Shown in pieces: positions 52,846 through 62,500 of a stretch of DNA of 64,000 bases. Both the position numbers and the translations under genes were made by a program. Within the stretch, counting starts at the first letter, position 1, and each line of letters starts with the position of its first letter. The stretch covers positions 443,560-507,559 of the forward strand of contig CAWCLV010000012.1 of assembly GCA_963796485.1 (NCBI GenBank), given 5' to 3'. The notes under the pieces were generated by a model. The model saw nothing but the letters and a program-made list of their open reading frames with translations, was not told the origin of the DNA and did no database searches. Origin of the DNA: CAWCDJ01 sp963796485 (lineage in GTDB: Bacteria > Acidobacteriota > Terriglobia > Bryobacterales > Bryobacteraceae).

Positions 52846-54481
52846 CCACCACCACCCCCGCGCCGATCCCGTTGTACCAAAGCCACGAGATATTCGTGAA
52901 ATACGCCGTCGCCAGCACCGCCGCCTCTCCCACCAGCATCCCGGTGAATGCCGCCGTCCCGCCGACGCGCCGGAAGCCCAGCGCCAGCACGAAACAGCCG
53001 AGCAGCGTGCCATAGAACAGGGATCCCACGAAGTTGACCGCCACGATCAGAGATCCCAGCCGCCCCGCGAAGCCCGCAAACATCACCGCATAGATGCCCC
53101 AGAACAGGGTGGACCACCGCGACGCGGCCAGGTAGTGATGATCGTTCGCATCGCGCCGGATATAGCGCTTATAGATGTCCACTACCGTCACCGTGGCCAG
53201 CGAGTTGATCTCGCCCGAACTGGCCGACATGGTGGCGGCGAAGATCACCGCGATCACCAGCCCCACGATCCCCATCGGCAGGTAGCGCGTAACGAACGAG
53301 AGAAAGATGTAGTTGGTGTCGCTGAAATCCTTCTCCCCGCCCATCCGGGTCACCAGTTGCGATGCGGCCGTGCGCGCTCCGTCCACGTCTTTTTGCGCCG
53401 CGCGGTACTCCGCGATTCCGCGCTCCTCGGCCGCGCGGTCGCCCGCCCGGTGCGCCGCCGTCAGCGCCAGCGCCGCGTCCCGGCGGTGCTCGAAAGCCTG
53501 TTGATACCGCGCTTCGATGGCGCCATACTGCTGCGTTCCCTCGATCCGCGCAAGCTCATGCTGTTGAAACAGCACCGGCGGCTGCACGAAGAGGTAGAAC
53601 ACGAACACCATCGCCCCGATGAACAGGATGAAGAACTGCATCGGGATCTTCGCCACCGCGTTGAACAGCAGGCTCAGGCGGCTTTCCGCGATCGACCGCC
53701 CCGTCAGATACCGCTGCACCTGCGACTGGTCGCAGCCGAAGTACGAAAGGAACAGGAACGTGCCGCCCAGCAGGCCGCTCCAGATGTTGAACCGGTCCGC
53801 CCAGTCGAAGTGCGTGGTCACCGCGTTCAGCCGCCCCGCCGCTCCAGCCAGAAAAATTGCGTCCGGAATCGAGACCGAATGCGGCAGCAGCGCGAACACC
53901 GTAATCAGCGAGGTAATCAGCCCCAGAAAGATCACGCCCATCTGCTGCACATCCGACCACGTCACCGCCTTGATCCCGCCCAGCACGGTGTAACTCACCA
54001 CGAGCGCGCCCATCAGCGAGGTCGTCACCCTCTCGGGCCATCCCAGGATCACCGAAAGCACGATTGCCGGGGCGTAAATGGTGATACCGGCCGAGAGCCC
54101 GCGCTGGCAAAGAAAAACCAGGCTGGCGAGCGCCCGCGTCTTGCCGTCGAAGCGGTTTTCCAGGTACTCGTAAGCCGTGTACACCTTGGCCTTGTGAAAG
54201 GCCGGCACCACCGTGGCGCAGATCACGATCATGGCGATCGGCAGCCCGAAATAGAACTGCACGAAGCGCATTCCATCCACGTAGGCCTGCCCGGTGGTGG
54301 AGATGAAGGTGACGGCGCTGGCCTGGGTCGCCATGATCGAGAGCCCCATGGCGTACCAGGGCATCGTCTTGCCCGCCAGAAGATAGTTCTCCACCGTGTT
54401 GCTGCCGCGGGCGCGATACAGCCCGTACGCAATAATCGAAACCAGGGTGGTGACCAGGACAGCCCAGTCGAGCGGCCTCAT
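52766..54481 (-). CDS. Sodium:solute symporter (SSS family)
   Basis: The 571-residue transporter has about 13 membrane segments with SSS motifs (MPWYAMGLSIMATQASAVTFI; VVSYTVLGGIKAVTWSDVQQ; FGCDQSQVQRYLTGRS). An extra helical, charged insert of about 70 residues (HELARIEGTQQYGAIEAR ... AAEERGIAEYRAAQKD) sits between two membrane segments near residues 320-395. The solute is unknown. It begins inside the stop of a tiny membrane-protein gene. Confidence 0.92.
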   Translation of the reverse strand: MRPLDWAVLVTTLVSIIAYGLYRARGSNTVENYLLAGKTMPWYAMGLSIMATQASAVTFISTTGQAYVDGMRFVQFYFGLPIAMIVICATVVPAFHKAKVYTAYEYLENRFDGKTRALASLVFLCQRGLSAGITIYAPAIVLSVILGWPERVTTSLMGALVVSYTVLGGIKAVTWSDVQQMGVIFLGLITSLITVFALLPHSVSIPDAIFLAGAAGRLNAVTTHFDWADRFNIWSGLLGGTFLFLSYFGCDQSQVQRYLTGRSIAESRLSLLFNAVAKIPMQFFILFIGAMVFVFYLFVQPPVLFQQHELARIEGTQQYGAIEARYQQAFEHRRDAALALTAAHRAGDRAAEERGIAEYRAAQKDVDGARTAASQLVTRMGGEKDFSDTNYIFLSFVTRYLPMGIVGLVIAVIFAATMSASSGEINSLATVTVVDIYKRYIRRDANDHHYLAASRWSTLFWGIYAVMFAGFAGRLGSLIVAVNFVGSLFYGTLLGCFVLALGFRRVGGTAAFTGMLVGEAAVLATAYFTNISWLWYNGIGAGVVVATALLVAFATRSATTGRPPAEQLRLS

Positions 54482-54612
54482 CGATATGCTCTGGTGAACA
54501 GGTATGCGAGTGAAATGATGAGCGCCATGTACAGTAATACCGCGACGTACACGCGCCGCCAGGTCCTCAGGAACGGCGGCGGCTCGTCATTGACCTCGCG
54601 AAGGTCCGGCAC
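54478..54612 (-). CDS. 44-residue single-span membrane protein coupled to the symporter
   Basis: GTG at 54612 opens VPDLREVNDEPPPFLRTW followed by a 20-residue hydrophobic helix (VYVAVLLYMALIISLAYLF) and TRAYR, ending at 54478. The stop overlaps the symporter ATG (ATGA), so the two are translationally coupled. This is the layout of small accessory subunits (YhdT/DUF997- or DUF3311-type) that precede solute symporters. Too short for standard gene finders. Confidence 0.75.
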   Translation of the reverse strand: MPDLREVNDEPPPFLRTWRRVYVAVLLYMALIISLAYLFTRAYR

Positions 54613-54646
54613 ACCCGGAGTGTATCATGGGCCGCCGGGCCGCCTC

Positions 54647-55444
54647 TTACGCCAGTAACTCCCCCGTCATCACGGTCACCGCCTGGCCGCCCAGGATCAC
54701 GCGGTGGTCCCCTTGCAGCCGGACCTTCACTACGCCGCCGCGGGCCGAAGCCTGGTACGCGGTGAACGCGGTCTTGCCGAGTTTCGCCGCCCAGTACGGG
54801 CCGAGCGCCGTGTGCGCCGAACCGGTCACCGGGTCCTCATCGACGCCCGCCCCCGGCGCGAAGAACCGCGAAACGAAATCGAACTCGCCGCCCGCCGGAC
54901 GCGAGGTCACGATGATGCCGCGCGCCGGGATCTTGCGCAGGGTCGCGTGGTCGGGCGAAAGCGCGCGCAGCGCTTCTTCCGATTCGACCTCCACCAGGTA
55001 ATCCCAGGCGTTCTTCGCCACGTAAACCGCGCGCTCGACCCCCAGCGCTTTCAGCATGCCTTCGGGCGCCTCCGCCGGTTCGCCCGCCTTCGCCGGAAAG
55101 TCCAGTTCGATCCAGTCGCCGCAGCGCGCCGCCAGCAGCAGCCCGCTCCGCGTGTGGAACCGCGCCTGCTCGCCTTGCGCCAGATGCCCGTCTTCCCAAA
55201 GAACATGGGCGCTTGCCAGGGTGGCGTGCCCGCACAGGTCCACCTCTACCGCCGGCGTCAGCCAGCGCAGGTGATACCCGCCGTCGCGCGGCGTGAGGAA
55301 GGCCGTCTCCGAGAGGTTCATCTCGCGCGCCACGTCCCGCATCCACTCGTCCGCCCGCGGTTCCTTCAGAACGCAGACCGCCGCCGGATTCCCCGCGTAC
55401 GGGCGGCTGGTAAACGCGTCGACTTGTACGATTCGTATGCCCAT
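54647..55444 (-). CDS. PhzF-family isomerase/epimerase-like protein
   Basis: The 265-residue protein has VDAFTSRPYAGNPAAVC, LSETAFLTPRDGG with the family Glu, VDLCGHATLASAHVL and DEDPVTGSAHTALGPYW. These are the two pseudo-symmetric halves of the diaminopimelate-epimerase-like fold. PhzF relatives isomerise or cyclise unknown small metabolites. No phenazine genes are adjacent. Confidence 0.92.
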   Translation of the reverse strand: MGIRIVQVDAFTSRPYAGNPAAVCVLKEPRADEWMRDVAREMNLSETAFLTPRDGGYHLRWLTPAVEVDLCGHATLASAHVLWEDGHLAQGEQARFHTRSGLLLAARCGDWIELDFPAKAGEPAEAPEGMLKALGVERAVYVAKNAWDYLVEVESEEALRALSPDHATLRKIPARGIIVTSRPAGGEFDFVSRFFAPGAGVDEDPVTGSAHTALGPYWAAKLGKTAFTAYQASARGGVVKVRLQGDHRVILGGQAVTVMTGELLA

Positions 55445-55766
55445 GATCCCTCAGGGTAGCGTAATTAATGCCGGTTGAGACCGGAATCCGAGCCGGTGAA
55501 GTACGCGATACCGAGCCTCGAGCGTCAGTTCGCGAGCCTCTTCCCGATCTCCATGAGCCGGCGCTCCAGCACGGCCACGCGACCCGGGAGCGCGGCGTCC
55601 GCCTGCTCGAGACCACGCAACCTGGCGACGTTCACGGTGCCGCCTTCCGTACAGCGACCCGGCGGTTCCCGCACGAGTATGGCGCGCTTTGGCGTGGAAT
55701 CACCCCGAATCCCCCCACGGCGCCCTTGCAACCTTCCCGGTTCTGGTGGAGTCTAAGAATAAGCCA
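55445..55766. other. Intergenic region with one doubtful small frame
   Basis: The only protein-like item is a minus-strand GTG frame at 55635-55525 (VNVARLRGLEQADAALPGRV ... MEIGKRLAN), 36 residues of heptad-like helix with no good ribosome site. It could be a SlyX-like or chance frame. The rest shows nothing coding. Confidence 0.4.
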
Positions 55767-56177
55767 ATGCTGTTCCGGTTCACCAGGCTTTGGGTCGCGC
55801 TCGGACTCGTCATCGCGCTCTGGACGATCAGCTCCTCGCGGAGTACCGGCTCGCACGTGTGGGTCCGCCCCGTCGGCACGCACCCCGGCCCGGTGCGGAT
55901 TCTGCAGTTTTACGCCAATGTCGGCGCAATCGTGCCCGGAGAGAAGGCCCTGCTTTGCTATGGGGTGGAGAACGCTCGCTCGGTGAAAATCTCACCCGAC
56001 ATGGAGGGTGTTTACCCCTCCAGCAGCCACTGCCTGGAAATCGTGCCGGAGCATACGACCCACTACATGATCCTGGCGGAAGGCTTCGATGGCGCGGTGG
56101 CCACCAAATCCTTCACGCTTCCCGTTCGGGTGATACCGGTGGACGAGCGAATTCAAGTGAATTACGCGCAGATGTAA
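55767..56177 (+). CDS. Small exported or membrane-anchored protein of unknown function
   Basis: The ATG at 55767 (MLFRFTRLWVALGLVIALW) gives 136 residues with an N-terminal signal or anchor. The remainder looks like an Ig-like/beta-sandwich (VRILQFYANVGAIVPGEKALLCYGVENARSVKISP) similar to Acidobacterial proteins where a polar peptide precedes an Ig domain. One Cys pair (CYGVENA, SHCLEI) could form a disulfide. Function unknown; it does not resemble the TIGR03437 protein. Confidence 0.6.
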   Translation: MLFRFTRLWVALGLVIALWTISSSRSTGSHVWVRPVGTHPGPVRILQFYANVGAIVPGEKALLCYGVENARSVKISPDMEGVYPSSSHCLEIVPEHTTHYMILAEGFDGAVATKSFTLPVRVIPVDERIQVNYAQM

Positions 56178-56193
56178 GCCTCCGGACCGGCGC

Positions 56194-56940
56194 CTACTCG
56201 TTCAAGGCCCTGGCCTGGCCGGCTTTCTGCAAATGCTCGAAGACGCCCCGGGCGGCCCGTTGCGCGGCGATCTTCTTGGTCCGGCCTTCCGCCTGGCCGG
56301 CCCAGTCCTTACCGACCCGCACTTCCACCGTGAAGGTCTTCGAGTGCTCCGGACCGCGTTCCCGGACAATCGTATACTTTGGCTGCGGCAGCCCCCGCGA
56401 TTGCGCCAGTTCCTGTAGGGCGCTTTTGAAATTCCGGATCGCCGGCTGGATGTCCGTACCGGCATCCTCGTCCCATGCCAGCGGGGCGTCCAGCACGTGC
56501 GTTTGTACGAACTCCCGCACCGCCTCCACGCCGCCATCCAGGTACATTGCCGCGATCACGGCTTCCAGGGCATCCACCAGCAGCGTCTTCTTCGCGCGGC
56601 CCCCGCTCATCTCCTCGCTGCGCCCCAGTTCGAGATAGGCCCCGATGTCCAGCCGGCGCGCCACCCCGTGCAGATGCGCGGCGCTAACCAGGTGCGCCTT
56701 CTGGCTGGAAAGCTGTCCCTCCCGAAACTCCGGATGCCGCAGCACCAGGGCTTCGGCAACCAGGAATCCGAGGACGGAATCCCCCAGAAACTCCAGTTGT
56801 TCGTTATCGCTGAGAGGGCTGCCCGGGCCGGTGCGGGTCTCGTTGGCGAGGGAACTATGGGTCAGCGCGCGGCGCAGCAATTCCGGGTCAGAGAACGGGT
56901 GGCCGATTCTCTCTTCCAGGCTTGCCAGCTCCGCGCGCAT
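56194..56940 (-). CDS. rnc: Ribonuclease III
   Basis: The 248-residue protein has the RNase III signature NEQLEFLGDSVLGFLVAE, the second catalytic segment LLVDALEAVIAAMYLDGG, and a C-terminal double-stranded-RNA-binding domain (about 175-240; NFKSALQELAQSRG ... TKKIAAQRAARGVFEHL). It processes rRNA and cleaves structured RNA. It is co-directional with the TPR gene upstream, 8 bp away. Confidence 0.96.
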   Translation of the reverse strand: MRAELASLEERIGHPFSDPELLRRALTHSSLANETRTGPGSPLSDNEQLEFLGDSVLGFLVAEALVLRHPEFREGQLSSQKAHLVSAAHLHGVARRLDIGAYLELGRSEEMSGGRAKKTLLVDALEAVIAAMYLDGGVEAVREFVQTHVLDAPLAWDEDAGTDIQPAIRNFKSALQELAQSRGLPQPKYTIVRERGPEHSKTFTVEVRVGKDWAGQAEGRTKKIAAQRAARGVFEHLQKAGQARALNE

Positions 56941-56948
56941 GAATGGAG

Positions 56949-57764
56949 TTATTTCTTCCCCGACTGCGCGACTTTCTTGATGTTCTCGGTCACCGCCTTG
57001 ACCTGCGGATTCAGCTGCGGCATCGCCAGGATCTTGTCGCAGAGGGCCACCGCGTCAGCGTTCTTGCCTTCGGACTGCAATGCCGAGGCCAGGCGCACTC
57101 CGTAAGTCGGCTCCAGCGGGTCGGTATCCATCGCGGTCCGGAACTCCGTCTCGGCCACGTCGAACTTTTTGCGGTCGAGCGCCACCACCCCCAAGCCGTT
57201 GTGGGCCTGTGCGATCAGCATCTTCTTCCCGTCTTCCCACTGGGCATCGGTCAGCTGCGGATTCGGCTTCACCGCCGTATTGAGGTTGTCGATCGTGTCC
57301 TTGAGCAGTTTCTCCGCACGCGCCAGCTTCTCTACTCTGTCCAGGTCGTTTTCGCGCGTCCGCTGCGCCAGGATTTCGCCGATCATCAGGGTCGTCTGGA
57401 AGCTCTTGGGGTTGACCTCCAGGACCCGCTCCCCGTAAATCAGAGCCTTGTCGGTATCGCCCTTCTGCCGGTACGCCTGCGCTTCCACCGTGAGCGCGAC
57501 CTCTTTGTAAAACGTGTCGGCGAAATTCGTGAGCAGATTATCGGCCGCCTTAATCGTGGCATCCGGATTATTCTGCGCCTGCATCAGGTCGATCACCGCC
57601 TGGGATTCCCCCGGCGACTTGGTATTCGGCACCAGCCGCTGCTGCGCCGGCTGCTGGCCCTGTTGCCCCTTTTCCTGCTGAGGCTTGCCCTGCTGGGCCT
57701 GCGCGAACAGACAGGTAATTCCGGTTGCCGTTGCCAGGATACCGGTGAGAATTCTACGTTTCAT
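56949..57764 (-). CDS. Secreted TPR protein
   Basis: The 271-residue protein has a signal peptide (about 1-22), a Gln-rich stretch (AQQGKPQQEKGQQGQQPAQQ) and TPR-like repeats from about residue 75 (LTVEAQAYRQKGDTDKALIYG; AHNGLGVVALDRKKFDVAETEF). TPR domains are protein-protein adaptors. It lies between rnc and another TPR protein in the same direction, and may function with it. Confidence 0.8.
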   Translation of the reverse strand: MKRRILTGILATATGITCLFAQAQQGKPQQEKGQQGQQPAQQRLVPNTKSPGESQAVIDLMQAQNNPDATIKAADNLLTNFADTFYKEVALTVEAQAYRQKGDTDKALIYGERVLEVNPKSFQTTLMIGEILAQRTRENDLDRVEKLARAEKLLKDTIDNLNTAVKPNPQLTDAQWEDGKKMLIAQAHNGLGVVALDRKKFDVAETEFRTAMDTDPLEPTYGVRLASALQSEGKNADAVALCDKILAMPQLNPQVKAVTENIKKVAQSGKK

Positions 57765-57783
57765 TCGAGACTCCTTGGAAGTT

Positions 57784-59250
57784 TTACTGCTGTTTCGAGC
57801 TTTGTTCGATGCCCTGCTGCGCCGCCTGCCGCGCTTCTTCTGAAGCGCCGGCCAGCGCTACGGCATTTTGAAAATACTTCGCAGCCTGGTCGCGATCGCC
57901 CGACGCGAGCGACAGCCTGCCCAGGAACACCAGCGTCCATCCTTTGACGAAAGGTTCCGGATTCAGCTCCAGCGTCTTCTGAAAGAGACGCTCCCCGGCA
58001 TCCGGGTCGTTCTGGCGCACGGCGATCCGCGCCAGTCCGTAATACGCAGCCGCGTGGACCGATTTGTCGTCGGTCTTTTCCAGCGCAGCCAGAAACTGCG
58101 TCTTCGCCTTATCGAAATCCTTGGACCGGTAGAGCGTCTCCGCGTCCTCGAGCATCTTGGCGGAGCCCGTGGCCGGCGGCGGCGCCGGAGCGGCAGCGCG
58201 AACCACCCGGCCCTGCGCCGTCTGGTTGTCGAACACTACCTGCGAAAGCCGCGCGTCTTCCTTGACCAGGTCGATCGCTCCCACCATTTCCCGGTAGTAG
58301 AGCACCATCGCCTGGTCCTGCACTTCGAACCCGCGCAGCGCCTCGGAGAAGTAGGGCGTCAAGACGAAACCCTGGCGCAGCGCCGCTTCCGCCCATTCGG
58401 GCTTGTGGTCGAGGCGCGCTTCCACGGCCTTGATCAGGCTCTCGGTCGTAAGCGCCGGGAAATCCTCCTTGAAGGAATCCGGGAGCGCGCCCGCCCTCTG
58501 CGCGTGATCGGCAATCCCTCTCTTCCGTTCGAGGACCTCCTGGTATCGCAGCGAGAGCGGGTCGAGCAGATAGTGCAGGTAAGCGTGCCGGACCTCGAAC
58601 GTCTTCAACCCGGCGGATGGCGTCACCACGATCGTGTACTCATCTCCGTAGCTGCGCGTCTGCACCTGGTTCGGCGCGGCCAGCAGTTCCAGCAAGACCT
58701 GGAAGTGCCTCCCCGTAAAGCCCGAAGTCTGCTGCCGCAGGTAGACGTTCACCTGGAAGACGGCGTCGGAAACCGGCGTGTGGTAACGCTCGATGTACTG
58801 ATCGATGGCCCGCTGGGAGCCCGCCCAGAGCCTCCCCACGTCGGCCTGTTTATAAAAAGATGCGAGCAGGGGGGACAGCGCGCTCATCGCGGTGACATCC
58901 GGCGGAAGATCCGCCTCCCGCATTTTGAAGCCGAACGACGGCGGGCCGCTGCACGAAAGAGCGAAAGAAATGTACTGCGCGAGCTCCGACGTGTCGTCGC
59001 GCTTCCGGTGCCTGGCGAAAAAATCCTTCAGGGCCGGAAGAACCGGGATATCGCGTTTGGCCAGCTCCTCGCGTATCGCCTTTCTCAACGGGTGGCTGCT
59101 CGGGGAGTCGATCTCCGCGTCGTAGCCCGCGGCGTTGATGGCCGCCATCACCGTAAAGAGGGTGGGACTCGCATCCAACTGCCCCAGTTGCGCGGGCGCG
59201 GCGTGGGCCGCCAAGGCGATGGCCACTATGGGAAAAACAAGCCGAAACAA
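57784..59250 (-). CDS. Secreted protein with C-terminal TPR repeats
   Basis: With the TTG start at 59250 (LFRLVFPIVAIALAAHAAPAQ, behind AGGCGG) the protein is 488 residues; longer frames to 59337 are possible. After the signal peptide, a long helical region of unknown type (about 25-370; HPLRKAIREELAKRDIPVL ... ALRQGFVLTPYFSEAL) precedes TPR repeats (about 390-480; LEDAETLYRSKDFDKAKTQF, RLFQKTLELNPEPFVKGW). It is probably co-transcribed with the next TPR gene. Function unknown. Confidence 0.75.
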   Translation of the reverse strand: MFRLVFPIVAIALAAHAAPAQLGQLDASPTLFTVMAAINAAGYDAEIDSPSSHPLRKAIREELAKRDIPVLPALKDFFARHRKRDDTSELAQYISFALSCSGPPSFGFKMREADLPPDVTAMSALSPLLASFYKQADVGRLWAGSQRAIDQYIERYHTPVSDAVFQVNVYLRQQTSGFTGRHFQVLLELLAAPNQVQTRSYGDEYTIVVTPSAGLKTFEVRHAYLHYLLDPLSLRYQEVLERKRGIADHAQRAGALPDSFKEDFPALTTESLIKAVEARLDHKPEWAEAALRQGFVLTPYFSEALRGFEVQDQAMVLYYREMVGAIDLVKEDARLSQVVFDNQTAQGRVVRAAAPAPPPATGSAKMLEDAETLYRSKDFDKAKTQFLAALEKTDDKSVHAAAYYGLARIAVRQNDPDAGERLFQKTLELNPEPFVKGWTLVFLGRLSLASGDRDQAAKYFQNAVALAGASEEARQAAQQGIEQSSKQQ

Positions 59251-59506
59251 AGAGATCCGCCTAAAAGAATACTCCAGTTTACCGTAGTCTTCGCGGATCT
59301 GTGCGAATCGACCCGTGTGCCGCAAGCCGGGCCGCAATTGCCGTAACCCAGGCGCGCATCGCGCCGCCCTGCCGGTGGCCCGTCGGAATGTGAACCACCC
59401 TTAATATTAAAAACTCGTAGAGATTGTTCCCAAGTCTTCGCGGGACACATCCACCCTTATAGAGGCGGTACGGCGCCACAAATTGGCGCTCCCCTCGAGG
59501 TCTCTT
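59251..59506. other. Divergent intergenic region before the NRPS-like gene
   Basis: About 255 bp separate the TPR gene from the synthetase and should contain both promoters. An AT-rich tract (TTAATATTAAAAACTC, near 59401-59416) is the only notable -10-like sequence. The synthetase start has GAGG at 59497-59500, six bases before GTG 59507. Confidence 0.4.
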
Positions 59507-62500
59507 GTGTCCACGATGAACACAGTAGAAATTAAACCAAGGTTTGCCCCTGATGTGGGCCGTTCACTCCCCGCCCGGGCCGCGGATTTTAACGACGAGC
59601 TCCTGGATCTGATTCCCGAGCCGCCCGCGCGGCTGCACTATTTTTTCGAACGTCAGGCCGATGCGCGGCGCGATGCGCTCGCGGTGGTCTCGGGCGCCGA
59701 CCGCCTTACATATGCCGAGCTTGATGCCCACGCCAACCGGCTGGCGCAATATTTGCTGTCCCGGGGAGCGGGTCCCGGCCGCACCATCGGTATCCTGCTG
59801 AATCGTTCCACCCACACCTACGTCGCCCTGCTCGCCGTACTGAAAGCCGGGTCGGCTTTCGTACCGATGGACCCCTCGTATCCGGGCGACCGTATCGCAT
59901 TCATGGCAGCCGATGCGGGGCTGGCACTCGTCGTCACCACTTGGGACCTGGCTGCGTCGCACTCCGGGCTGCCCTGCCCGGCGGTGTGCCTCGACCGCGA
60001 AGCCGCCGCGGTTAACGCAATGCGCTCCACCCGCCCTTATCTTCCGGAAGAAAGTCTGCCGGAGAAACGCGACGCGCTCGCGTACATCATCTATACGTCG
60101 GGCACCACGGGCCGCCCCAAGGGAGTGGCCGTCACCCACGCGAACATTTGCCATTTCCTCTCCGTGTGCACCCCCGTTTACGACGTGGGACCGAACGACC
60201 GTGTCTACCAGGGCATGACCATCGCGTTCGATTTCTCGATCGAGGAGATCTGGCCCACGTTCATCGCCGGCGCCACTCTGGTTGCCGGTCCGACCGACGG
60301 CCGGAAACTCGGCCCCGGCCTGGCCGATTTCCTTATCGAGCAGAACATCAACGTGTTGTGTTGTGTTCCGACGCTGCTGGCCACGCTCGACCGCGACGTG
60401 CCCTCCATCCGCACGCTCATGGTCGGCGGTGAAGCCTGCCCGCGCGACCTGGTGGAACGCTGGAGCCGGCCCGAGCGCCGCATGCTCAATACCTACGGCC
60501 CCACCGAAACCACCGTGACCGCCACCTGGTGCGAACTCGAGCCCGGGCGTCCCGTGACCATCGGCCGGCCGATGCCCGGTTATCGGGTCTACGTGCTCGA
60601 CGAAGCCCTCCGGCCCGTTCCTTCCGGCGAAGCCGGCGAGATCTGCATCGGCGGGGCGGGCGTGGCGCAGGGATATGTGAACCGGCCCGACCTCACCGCG
60701 GACAAATTCGTCCCCGACCCCTTCGAACCCGGCCAAGCGGGCAGGCCAGGGGCCCCGCCCCACCTGGCTCGCAACACTAGCCGCCTCTACCGCTCCGGCG
60801 ATCTGGGCCGTTTCACGCGCACGGGAGAAGTCGAATTCCTGGGACGCATCGATACCCAGGTGAAGATCCGCGGTTATCGCATCGAGCTGGCGGAGATCGA
60901 GGCCGTGATTCTCGAGGATGCGGCGGTGAACAATGCCGTGGTCGCGGCGTATCCATCGGGCGCTCCGGCGCAGGACCTCGCGGCGTATGTCACGCTGCGC
61001 GCGCCGCAGCCCATCGAACCGGTTCGCGAGCGCCTGGCCGGGGAACTGCGCAGGCGCCTTCCGGTATACATGGTGCCCGCCTACATCGAAGTGCTGGACG
61101 CGATCCCCGTGCTGGCCAGCGGCAAGGCGGATCGCCGCGCGCTGCCCGCCCCCGTGCTGCCGCGCGTGGCCTTCCAGGGCGGCGCTTACGAACCGCCCTC
61201 CACGGCTTTGGAGCGCAAGATCGCAGACAGCTGGCAGGCTCTCTTCGGCCTGGAGCGAATCTCCGTGGATTCCGATTTCTTCCTCGACCTGGGCGGCCAT
61301 TCGCTGCTCGCCGCGCAGTTGCTCACGCGCCTGCGGCAACACTCCGAAATGTCCGCGCTCAGCATCGCCGATGTCTACGCCCACCCGACCATTCGCGCCC
61401 TGTCTGCTCATGTTCCCTCCCAACCCGAAACCGCGCACGCCGCGCCGGAGCGGCCCCGCCAACGCTATTCCAGCGGCCGCGTCTGGGCCGCCGGCCTGAT
61501 GCAGTTCGGCTTGCTGTACGCCCTGCTGTGCGCCCTGGGCGCCCCCGTCTCGCTCTTCATGGCCGCGCACGATGGGGGCACCGCCCTGGCGTTCACCGGC
61601 CTCGACCTGCTGATGCCGCTGGTTGTGGTGCTCGCCTCCTTTCTAGTGCCGCCGGCTTTGAAGTGGCTGCTGATCGGGCGCTTCCAGCCGGGCGAGCACG
61701 ACCTGTGGAGCTGGTACTTCTGCCGCTGGTGGATCGTGCGCAAGGCCCTGGACTTCTCGCCTCTGCACTTTCTGGCGGGCTCGCCGCTGATGCCCGTTTA
61801 TGCCCGCCTGCTGGGTGCGCGCGTGGGGCCCGGGTGCCAGATTGCCACCGCGCAACTGCACCTTCCGGACCTGGTGGAGATCGGCGAAGGCGCCGCCATC
61901 GGCTACGACGCCGAAATCCAGCCGTTTGTCATTGCAGGCGGCCGCCTCCGCATGGCCCCGATCCGGATCGGCGCCGGAGCCTTCATCGGCACCAAATCCG
62001 TCGTCCTCGCCGGTGCCGTGATCGGGCGCGGCGCCCGCATCGCCGAACAGACCCTGGTTTCGAGCGGCCGGAAGATTCCGGAATTCGAAACGTGGGCCGG
62101 ATCGCCGGCGCAGCGCACGGAAAACCGCGACGGGATGCTCGCCGGAATCGAGGCGCTCGGCCAGGCCCCGCTCCGGATGGGCGCCGCCCTGTGGAGCGGC
62201 TTTCTCTTAGCTGCCGTCCTGATTGAGGCCCTGCCGATGGCCGCGGCCATCCCCGGCTTCCTGATGATCGCCTGGGCGGACCGGGTTGGCGGGCCTTTGG
62301 CTGCGCTTGCGGCTACACCGCTGGCCGGACTGCTCTTCGTGCTCGCGATGTGCCTGGCCGTCTTCGCGGGCAAACGCGCCGTGATGCCCAAAGCCCGCCC
62401 CGGCATCTACCCGCAACACTCCTGGTTCGGGCTGAGAAAGTGGATCTCGGACCAATTGATGGGCCTGAGCCTCAGCACCACGAACACGCTCTACGCCACG

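Noticed and set aside
55468..55986. 172-codon plus-strand frame between phzF-like and the small secreted protein
   Set aside because: Overlaps the better-supported gene at 55767 in another frame; Arg/Pro-rich text with no motif.
59564..61570. 668-codon minus-strand frame under the adenylation domain
   Set aside because: Shadow of the NRPS-like gene; composition is Gly/Arg/His-rich with no domain text and no ribosome site.
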